Shown piece by piece: positions 57,601-64,000 of a stretch of DNA of 64,000 nucleotides (position 1 is its first letter; every line of letters starts with the position of its first letter). The notes below the pieces were generated by a model. The model was given only the letters and a program-made list of their open reading frames with translations. It did no database searches and had not been told where the DNA came from. The DNA comes from Allobosea lupini (lineage in GTDB: Bacteria > Pseudomonadota > Alphaproteobacteria > Rhizobiales > Beijerinckiaceae): assembly GCF_900109525.1 (NCBI RefSeq), contig NZ_FOAN01000003.1:248001-312000 (forward strand). Direction: 5' to 3'. The position numbers and the translations under genes are program-made.

Positions 57601-57603
57601 CCC

Positions 57604-58818
57604 ATGGCCGAGCCCCTGATCATCGTCGGCAATGGCATGGCCGCGACGCGGCTGGCTGATGAGCTCAGCCGGCAGGCGCTCGGACGCTATGCGGTCGCGG
57701 TGATCGGGGACGAGCCGCGGCTGGCTTACAATCGGGTGCTGCTCTCGCCGCTGCTGGCGGGCGAGATCGGCGAGCCGGAGATCGAGCTGAAGCCCGCCGC
57801 CTGGTGGCAAGCGCGCGGCGTCTCGATGGTCTACGGCAAGCCGGTCACGGGCATCGACCGGGCGGCGAAGAGCGTGACCTTGGCCGACGGCCTCGTCCTG
57901 CCTTACGGCAAGCTCGTGCTCGCGACCGGCTCGCGCCCGCTGATGCCGCCGGTGCCTGGGCTGGAACTGCCTGGCGTCGCCAGCTTCCGCGATGTCGCCG
58001 ATGTCGCGCTGTTCCGCAGCGTGGCCGCGACCGGCGCGCGCGTCGTGGTGATCGGCGGCGGCCTACTCGGGCTGGAAGCGGCCTACGGGCTCGCCAGGAT
58101 CGGCGGCAATGTCACAGTCCTGCATCTCGCTGACCGGTTGATGGAACGCCAGCTCGACCGCGAGGGAGCAGGCCTGCTTGCTGGTGAGATCGCGGCTCGT
58201 GGCATCGACATCCGCCTGAACTGCACAGCTGAGCGCTTTGTCGGCAAGGAGCGGGTTGAGGCGGTCGAGCTGACCGATGGCAGCGTAATCCCGGCTGACC
58301 TCGTTGTCGTCGCCATCGGGGTGCGCCCGCGTGTCGATCTCGCCGTCGCCGCGGGGCTCGACGTCAATCGCGGCATCGATGTCGACGACGGCCTTGCCAG
58401 CAGCGATCCCTGCATCTTCGCGATCGGCGAATGTGCCGAGCATCGCGGCTTGGTCTACGGTCTGGTCGAACCCGCCTATGAACAGGCGCGCGTGCTGGCC
58501 GCGCGACTTGCCGGTGCGAGCGACCGCTATAGCGGTTCGCTGCTGGCGACCAATCTCAAGGTCAGTGGGGTCAGCGTTTTCTCGGCAGGCGCGGTCGAGC
58601 CGGGAGAGGACGACGAAGTTCTGCTGCTGCGCGATCCGGCCGCCGGCATCTACCGCAAGTTCGTGCTGCGCGCGGGCAGGCTAGCCGGCTGCGTCCTGGT
58701 TGGCGACACCAGTGGCGCGCTGTTCTATCTCGGGCTGATCCGCTCGGGCCAGGACATCAGCGCGATCCGTGCCGACCTGCCCTTCGGCGAGGGCTATTGC
58801 ATCGGGATGGCTGCGTGA
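57604..58818 (+). CDS. FAD/NAD-dependent oxidoreductase of nitrate assimilation
   Basis: A 404-residue pyridine-nucleotide-disulfide-type oxidoreductase like the N-terminal part of NirB and NasB/NasC reductases. FAD motif LIIVGNGMAATRLADEL; NAD motif VVVIGGGLLGLEAAYGLA; second FAD motif IFAIGECAEHRG. It lacks the siroheme and 2Fe-2S parts of NirB. Lying between nrtA and nasA (stop overlaps the nasA start), it probably passes NADH electrons to NasA, whose C-terminus carries the matching Fe-S domain. Confidence 0.85.
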   Translation: MAEPLIIVGNGMAATRLADELSRQALGRYAVAVIGDEPRLAYNRVLLSPLLAGEIGEPEIELKPAAWWQARGVSMVYGKPVTGIDRAAKSVTLADGLVLPYGKLVLATGSRPLMPPVPGLELPGVASFRDVADVALFRSVAATGARVVVIGGGLLGLEAAYGLARIGGNVTVLHLADRLMERQLDREGAGLLAGEIAARGIDIRLNCTAERFVGKERVEAVELTDGSVIPADLVVVAIGVRPRVDLAVAAGLDVNRGIDVDDGLASSDPCIFAIGECAEHRGLVYGLVEPAYEQARVLAARLAGASDRYSGSLLATNLKVSGVSVFSAGAVEPGEDDEVLLLRDPAAGIYRKFVLRAGRLAGCVLVGDTSGALFYLGLIRSGQDISAIRADLPFGEGYCIGMAA

Positions 58819-61505
58819 TGCGGCACGACGCTCCCCTCGCTCCGGCCGTGACCTGCACGACCTGCCCGTATTGCGGTGTCGGCTGTGGCGTGAAGGCGAC
58901 GCCGGACGGGCTGGGCGGCGCCTCCTTTACCGGAGACGCGGATCATCCGGCCAATCGCGGGCGGCTCTGCTCCAAGGGCTCCGCGCTCGGCGAGACGCTC
59001 GGGCTCGGCAGCCGTGTGCTGTACCCGCTGAAGCGCAACGCCGCCGGCAGCTATGACAGGGTCAGCTGGGACGAGGCGCTCGATGCCGTTGCAGCCGGTC
59101 TGCAGGCCATCGCGGCCGGGCATGGTCCCGAGGCGATTGCCTTCTATCTCTCCGGCCAGCTTCTGACCGAGGACTACTACGTCGCCAACAAGCTGGCGAA
59201 GGGTTTCATCGGCACGCCCCATGTCGACACCAATTCGCGGCTCTGCATGTCGTCGACGGTCGCGGCCCAGCGCCGGGTCTTCGGCTCGGACACGGTGCCC
59301 GGAGCCTATGAGGATTTCGACAGCGCCGATCTGATCGTCCTCGTCGGCTCGAACACGGCCTGGTGCCATCCGGTCCTGTTCCGGCGGATGCAGGACAATC
59401 GCCGGGAACGCGGCGCGCGCATTGTGGTCCTCGATCCGCGCGTCACCGCGACCGCGGAAGACGCCGATATGGTGCTGACGCTGAAGCCCGGCTCCGATGT
59501 CGCGCTGTTCGCAGGTCTGCTCGTCCACCTCGCCGATCGCGGCCTTGTCGACCGCACCTATGTCGCGCGCCATGTCTCAGGCTTCGACGAGGCGCTCGCC
59601 AATGCGCGGGACATCGCGCCAGATATCACCGCGGTGTCCGTCGCCACCGGCCTGAAGCCTGAGGTTATCGCAGCCTTCTACGAGCTCTGGGCGAGCACGC
59701 CGCATGTCGTGACGGCCTGGAGCCAGGGCGTCAACCAGTCGGCGCAAGGGACCGACAAGGTCGCCGCGATCCTGAATTGTCATCTCGCTACCGGCCGGAT
59801 CGGGCGGCCCGGCTGCGGCCCGTTCTCCCTGACCGGCCAGCCCAACGCCATGGGCGGGCGCGAGGTCGGCGGCCTCGCCAACATGCTCGCCGCCCATATG
59901 GGGTATGGCGCAGACGAGATCGATCGCGTCCGGCGCTTCTGGCGGGCGCCCCACATCGTCCGCCACGAGGGCCTCAAAGCCGTCCAGATGCTCGATGCGG
60001 TCGCCGAGCGCCGCATACGCGCGATGTGGGTGATGGCGACCAACCCCGCCGTCTCTCTTCCGAATGCGGACAAGGTACGCGCCGCGCTCGCCGGGCTCGA
60101 TCTGTTCGTCGTCTCCGAGAACGTGCTCTCCAACGATACGCTCGCAGCCAGGCCGCATTACATCCTGCCGGCCGCCGCCTGGGGCGAGAAGGACGGTACC
60201 GTCACCAACTCCGAACGCCGCATCTCGCGCCAGCGCGCCTTCCTGTCGCTGCCGGGCGAGGTGAGGCCCGATTGGTGGATCATCTGCGAAGTCGCCAGGC
60301 GCCTCGGTTTCGGCGAGGCCTTCACCTATGCCGGACCGCACGAGATCTACGCCGAGCACGCCGCGCTCTCCGCCTTCGAAAACGACGGCACCCGAGATTT
60401 CGACATCGGCGGCCATGCCGGTCTCGGCAAGGCCGGCTACGACGGGCTGACGCCGGTGCAATGGCCGGTCCCCGCCCATCGGCCACAGGGCATTGCACGG
60501 CTCTTCGGAGACGGAAACTTCTTTGGTCCCGGGCGCCGCGCGCAGATGCGCCCCCTCGCCGCACCGAAGCTCGCCTCCGAGGCCGACGAGGCCTTCCCGC
60601 TGCTGCTTAACACCGGCCGCGTGCGCGATCACTGGCATACGATGACCCGGACCGGCCTCAGCCCCCGGCTCAGCGCGCATATCGCCGAGCCCTCGGTCTC
60701 TCTGCACTCCTCCGAGATCACGCGCTTCGGGCTGCTCGAGGGCGGTTTCGCCCACCTCGCCAGCGCCCAGGGCGGCGCCGTGCTCAAGGTCGTTGCCGAT
60801 GACGGCGTTTCTCCCGGGGACCTGTTCGCGCCGATCCACTGGTCGGACGAGACGGCATCGGCGGCGCGGATCGGAGCTCTGACGCAGCCGCTTTGCGATC
60901 CCTTCTCCGGGCAACCTGAAATGAAGGCGACGCCCGTCGCCATCAGGCCCGTCGCCTATCGCTTCGAAGGCTTCGTCCTCTCGCGGCAGCCTTTTGCCCT
61001 GCCAGCCGGAATCTGGTGGTCGCGGCTTGCGGTGCAAGGCGGCGAGGGCCGGCTCTTCGCCTCGGACGCTTCGGTCGATGCGATCGCGGCCCTGATGCGC
61101 GAGCGTTTCGGCGCCGAGGAGTTGACCGAACTGATCGACCGTGACGGCGGTGGCTATCGCTGCGCCGTCCTACGGGAAGGCCGGTTGCTGGCCGTGATCT
61201 TCCTTGCTCCCGCGGGTCGAGCGCCGCTCTGGGACACGGTCAAGAGCGTCTTCGCCGATCCGGCAGCGGCCGTGCCAAGCCGGCTTGCCCTCCTGGCGGG
61301 GCGCAATCCCGGCGGGTCCGATCCCGGACCGACCATCTGCGCCTGCTTCGGCGTCGGCCTGAACGCGATCCGGGCCGCCTTCGTGGCCGGCGCCGCGACG
61401 GCCGAGGAGATCGGCGTTCAACTCAAGGCGGGAACCAATTGCGGCTCCTGCCTCCCCGAAATCCGCCGCATCGGCGCGCAGGCACGCGCGATCGAAGCGG
61501 CATGA
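58818..61505 (+). CDS. nasA: assimilatory nitrate reductase catalytic subunit
   Basis: An 895-residue molybdenum bis-MGD enzyme reducing nitrate to nitrite in the cytoplasm. N-terminal [4Fe-4S] motif CTTCPYCGVGCGV...GRLCSKG; Mo-site region VDTNSRLCMSSTVAA; MGD-binding RIGRPGCGPFSLTGQPNAMGGREVGG; C-terminal MGD domain LLNTGRVRDHWHTMTRTG. It ends in a BFD-type [2Fe-2S] domain (CACFGVGLN, then GTNCGSC, residues about 840-880), as in Klebsiella-type NasA. ATG 58818 overlaps the upstream stop (TGATG). Confidence 0.94.
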   Translation: MRHDAPLAPAVTCTTCPYCGVGCGVKATPDGLGGASFTGDADHPANRGRLCSKGSALGETLGLGSRVLYPLKRNAAGSYDRVSWDEALDAVAAGLQAIAAGHGPEAIAFYLSGQLLTEDYYVANKLAKGFIGTPHVDTNSRLCMSSTVAAQRRVFGSDTVPGAYEDFDSADLIVLVGSNTAWCHPVLFRRMQDNRRERGARIVVLDPRVTATAEDADMVLTLKPGSDVALFAGLLVHLADRGLVDRTYVARHVSGFDEALANARDIAPDITAVSVATGLKPEVIAAFYELWASTPHVVTAWSQGVNQSAQGTDKVAAILNCHLATGRIGRPGCGPFSLTGQPNAMGGREVGGLANMLAAHMGYGADEIDRVRRFWRAPHIVRHEGLKAVQMLDAVAERRIRAMWVMATNPAVSLPNADKVRAALAGLDLFVVSENVLSNDTLAARPHYILPAAAWGEKDGTVTNSERRISRQRAFLSLPGEVRPDWWIICEVARRLGFGEAFTYAGPHEIYAEHAALSAFENDGTRDFDIGGHAGLGKAGYDGLTPVQWPVPAHRPQGIARLFGDGNFFGPGRRAQMRPLAAPKLASEADEAFPLLLNTGRVRDHWHTMTRTGLSPRLSAHIAEPSVSLHSSEITRFGLLEGGFAHLASAQGGAVLKVVADDGVSPGDLFAPIHWSDETASAARIGALTQPLCDPFSGQPEMKATPVAIRPVAYRFEGFVLSRQPFALPAGIWWSRLAVQGGEGRLFASDASVDAIAALMRERFGAEELTELIDRDGGGYRCAVLREGRLLAVIFLAPAGRAPLWDTVKSVFADPAAAVPSRLALLAGRNPGGSDPGPTICACFGVGLNAIRAAFVAGAATAEEIGVQLKAGTNCGSCLPEIRRIGAQARAIEAA

Positions 61506-61536
61506 CTGACAGCTCGGTCAGAGGAGAGACTGGAAC

Positions 61537-62445
61537 ATGGGTCAGCCTGTCTTGAAAGACGCGATCGCCGGCGCGGCGATCGTTTCCCTCACGGGAAAGC
61601 CGTCGGAGGTCCTGCCCCTGCCGGCCGGCCCCTCGAAGTCCGTCGCGGCCAGACTCGCGCCCCTGGCGAAGGGTGCGCTCGTCAACATGGTGCCGCCGCT
61701 GATCACCATCGCGCTTATCCTGCTGTTCTGGCAGATCGCCGCGTCCGGTCCGCAATCCTCGCTGCCGCCGCCGACCAGGATCTGGGAAGAGGCCAAGGAC
61801 CTGATCACCGAGCCGTTCTACTGGGCGGGCTCGCAGGATATCGGGCTGGGCTGGCGCATCCTGGTCTCGCTTCAGCGCGTCGCGATCGGCTTCAGCCTGG
61901 CGGCGATCGTCGGCGTGCTGCTCGGCACTCTGGTCGGCCAGTCGGTCTGGGCGACGCGTGGGCTCGACCCGGTCTTCCAGGTGCTGCGCACGGTGCCGCC
62001 GCTCGCCTGGCTGCCGCTCTCGCTCGCCGCCTTCCGCGACAGCCAGCCCTCGGCGATCTTCGTGATCTTCATCACCGCGATCTGGCCGGTCATCATCAAC
62101 ACGGCCGTCGGCATCCGCAACATCCCGCAGGACTATCGCAACGTCGCCAAGGTGCTGCGGCTGAACCAGGTCGAGTTCTTCTACAAGATCATGGTGCCCT
62201 CGGCGGCGCCCTACATCTTCACCGGCCTGCGGATCGGCGTCGGCCTGTCATGGCTCGCCATTGTCGCCGCCGAGATGCTGACCGGCGGCGTCGGCATCGG
62301 CTTCTTCATCTGGGATGCGTGGAACTCGTCCCGCCTCTCCGACATCATCGTGGCGCTGGTCTATATCGGCGTGGTCGGCTTCCTGCTCGACCGCCTCGTG
62401 GCTCTCATCGGCCATGTCGTCACCCGCGGCACCGCGACCAACTGA
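61537..62445 (+). CDS. nrtB: nitrate ABC transporter permease
   Basis: A 302-residue inner-membrane permease of the NrtB/SsuC group. About six helices; coupling motif EAA-like segment DYRNVAKVLRLNQVEFFYKIMVPSAAPYIFTGLRIGVGLSW. GAGGAGAG precedes the ATG. It follows nasA by 31 bp, so transporter genes flank the reductase genes in this operon. Confidence 0.92.
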   Translation: MGQPVLKDAIAGAAIVSLTGKPSEVLPLPAGPSKSVAARLAPLAKGALVNMVPPLITIALILLFWQIAASGPQSSLPPPTRIWEEAKDLITEPFYWAGSQDIGLGWRILVSLQRVAIGFSLAAIVGVLLGTLVGQSVWATRGLDPVFQVLRTVPPLAWLPLSLAAFRDSQPSAIFVIFITAIWPVIINTAVGIRNIPQDYRNVAKVLRLNQVEFFYKIMVPSAAPYIFTGLRIGVGLSWLAIVAAEMLTGGVGIGFFIWDAWNSSRLSDIIVALVYIGVVGFLLDRLVALIGHVVTRGTATN

Positions 62446-62456
62446 GGGGCGAAACG

Positions 62457-63248
62457 ATGAGCTATCTGAAGATCGACCACGTCGACAAACGCTTCCAGCG
62501 CGGCGCCGCCACCACGGAAGTGCTCAAGGACATCAGCCTCGTCATCGACAAGGGCGAGTTCGTCTCGATCATCGGCCATTCCGGCTGCGGCAAGTCGACC
62601 CTGCTCAACATCATCGCCGGGCTCACCCCCGCGACGAGCGGCGGCATCCTACTCGAAGGCAAGGAGGTCAACGCGCCGGGGCCGGATCGGGCCGTGGTCT
62701 TCCAGAACCACTCGCTGCTGCCCTGGCTCACCGTCTACGACAACGTCGCGCTCGCCGTGAACAAGGTCTTCGGCGGCAAGAAGAGCAAGGCCGAGCGGCA
62801 TGACTGGATCATGCACAATCTCGACCTCGTCCAGATGGGCCATGCCAGGGACAAGCGGCCGGGCGAGATCTCGGGCGGCATGAAGCAGCGCGTCGGCATC
62901 GCCCGCGGCCTGGCGATGGAACCCAAGATCCTGCTGCTCGACGAGCCCTTCGGTGCGCTCGACGCGCTGACCCGCGCCCATCTGCAGGACTCGGTGATGC
63001 AGATCCATGCCGCGCTCGGTAACACCATGATCATGATCACCCACGACGTCGACGAGGCCGTGCTGCTCTCCGACCGGATCGTGATGCTGACCAACGGCCC
63101 CTCGGCCCGCATCGGCGAGGTGCTCGACGTGCGGCTCACCCGCCCGCGCAAGCGGCTAGAGCTGGTCACCGACCGCACCTACATCGCCGCGCGCGAGTCG
63201 GTGCTGAAATTCCTCTACGAGCGGCATCGCTTCGTCGAGGCGGCGTGA
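62457..63248 (+). CDS. nrtD: nitrate ABC transporter ATPase
   Basis: A 263-residue ATPase of the NrtC/NrtD/SsuB group, without the extra substrate-binding domain of NrtC, hence nrtD-like. Walker A GHSGCGKST, Q-loop VFQNHSLLPWLTV, signature EISGGMKQRVGIARGL, Walker B ILLLDEPFGALDALTR and H-loop ITHDVDEAVLLSDRI are intact. Confidence 0.93.
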   Translation: MSYLKIDHVDKRFQRGAATTEVLKDISLVIDKGEFVSIIGHSGCGKSTLLNIIAGLTPATSGGILLEGKEVNAPGPDRAVVFQNHSLLPWLTVYDNVALAVNKVFGGKKSKAERHDWIMHNLDLVQMGHARDKRPGEISGGMKQRVGIARGLAMEPKILLLDEPFGALDALTRAHLQDSVMQIHAALGNTMIMITHDVDEAVLLSDRIVMLTNGPSARIGEVLDVRLTRPRKRLELVTDRTYIAARESVLKFLYERHRFVEAA

Positions 63249-64000
63249 CGGCCCCGGTCATGAGCGACGATTTCTCTCCCGACCAGAAGCGCTACCTCGA
63301 AGGCTTCGTCAGCGGCATGCAGTCGGCCCGCACGGCGCGCGGTCTCGGCCCGCTCGGCGGCGCGCCGGGCGGCGCTCCGGCCAAGCCCGCTGGTCCCGAC
63401 AGGGAGCATATCGAGGCGCAGGCCAGGACGGTCGCCGCCGGCGGCAAGCTCGTCGATCAGGAGAAGTGGAAAGCCGCCGAGCATCCGTTCGACGCCTATG
63501 CCCGTTTCAAGGATCAGGCCGCGTCGGGCACCTATCCCAAGCCGGAGGACAATTTCCGCTGGCGCTATCACGGCCTGTTCTATGTGGCACCGGCGCAGAA
63601 CAGCTATATGTGCCGGCTGCGCATTCCCAACGGCATCCTCAAGGCCTGGCAGTTCGAAGGGGTCGCCGACATCGCCGAACGCCTCGGCGGCGGCTACAGC
63701 CACGTCACCACCCGCGCCAACCTCCAGATCCGCGAGATCACCGCCGAAAACGCCCCGCAGCTGCTCGAGGGCCTGGCCGATCTCGGCCTCACCGCGAAGG
63801 GCTCCGGCGCCGACAACATCCGCAATGTCACGGGCTCGGCGACCGCCGGCATCGATCCGCTCGAACTCCTCGACACCCGCCCGCATGCCCGCGCCTGGCA
63901 CCACCACATCCTGAACGACCGCTCGCTCTATGGGCTGCCGCGCAAGTTCAACGTCGCCTTCGACGGCGCCGGCTCGATCGCGACGCTGGAGGACACCAAC
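63245..64000 (+). CDS. nirA: NirA-family ferredoxin-type nitrite reductase, cut by the window end
   Basis: The first 252 residues of a siroheme nitrite/sulfite reductase that would reduce nitrite to ammonium. Visible: DNFRWRYHGLFYVAP, YMCRLRIPNGILKAWQ, GGYSHVTTRANLQIREI, GADNIRNVTGSATAGIDP and LPRKFNVAFDG, all typical of the first siroheme-protein repeat. The second repeat and cluster cysteines lie beyond the edge. GTG 63245 overlaps the ATPase stop (GTGA) and has GAGG four bases upstream; ATG 63260 is an alternative. A ferredoxin-type enzyme here explains the absence of nirBD. Confidence 0.88.
   Translation, partial: MTAPVMSDDFSPDQKRYLEGFVSGMQSARTARGLGPLGGAPGGAPAKPAGPDREHIEAQARTVAAGGKLVDQEKWKAAEHPFDAYARFKDQAASGTYPKPEDNFRWRYHGLFYVAPAQNSYMCRLRIPNGILKAWQFEGVADIAERLGGGYSHVTTRANLQIREITAENAPQLLEGLADLGLTAKGSGADNIRNVTGSATAGIDPLELLDTRPHARAWHHHILNDRSLYGLPRKFNVAFDGAGSIATLEDTN

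Overview
The window is high-GC, densely packed DNA, mostly consistent in base use from end to end. Start/stop overlaps of the GTGA/ATGA type, GTG starts and the set of gene families (NasT/NasS with NirA-type nitrite reductase, a Phe/phenylacetate cluster with a Liv-type transporter, amino acid:carrier-protein ligase, DUF1127, MotA/MotB of the alphaproteobacterial type) point to a soil- or plant-associated alphaproteobacterium of the Hyphomicrobiales, Bosea/Bradyrhizobium-like. The genus is inference only. No tRNA, rRNA, CRISPR array, transposase or origin was seen.

Layout. (1) 117-10346: an exopolysaccharide locus. A translationally coupled minus-strand operon (two GT4 glycosyltransferases, a Wzx-like flippase, a fused double alpha/beta-hydrolase, a secreted GH5 glucanase) is divergent from a Wzz-like chain-length protein and a Wzy-like polymerase. 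(2) 10633-16544: a five-gene operon of carrier protein, acyl-CoA-dehydrogenase-like flavoprotein, amino acid:[carrier protein] ligase, DUF1839 protein and a GH2-like protein. It looks like a tRNA- and NRPS-independent route that activates one amino acid on a carrier protein and passes it to an unknown acceptor, and it is the best candidate here for an undescribed system. (3) 16549-20921: a zone of gene decay (remnants of an aromatic amino acid lyase, an amidohydrolase and an SDR) around intact motA, motB and an HpcH/HpaI aldolase. (4) 20960-21871: a SleB-type cell wall hydrolase lipoprotein.

(5) 22304-38145: aromatic catabolism. A thiolase, paaABCDE, an extra PaaA/PaaC-family protein and paaZ lie on the plus strand; a TetR regulator, paaK, paaI and paaG lie on the minus strand; a five-gene Liv-type ABC importer diverges from paaG. 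Two copies of the same palindromic motif (TGACCGACCG core) lie before the thiolase and between paaG and the importer, which suggests one PaaR-like regulon. hmgA (homogentisate dioxygenase) follows. (6) 39981-44713: a DUF1127 protein, a MocR regulator with an elaborate palindromic leader, SelO and L-serine dehydratase. (7) 44795-54072: a four-gene tripartite RND efflux operon (outer membrane factor, adaptor, two MdtB/MdtC-like pumps).

(8) 54330-64000: nitrate assimilation. nasT-nasS is followed by a sigma54-like promoter and a clear two-hexaloop ANTAR leader with a mutually exclusive terminator, then nrtA, an FAD oxidoreductase, nasA, nrtB, an nrtC/D-type ATPase and a nitrite reductase gene cut by the right edge. 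The sequence therefore shows both layers of the regulation expected of this operon: nitrogen-limitation control at initiation, and nitrate/nitrite control by NasS-NasT antitermination.
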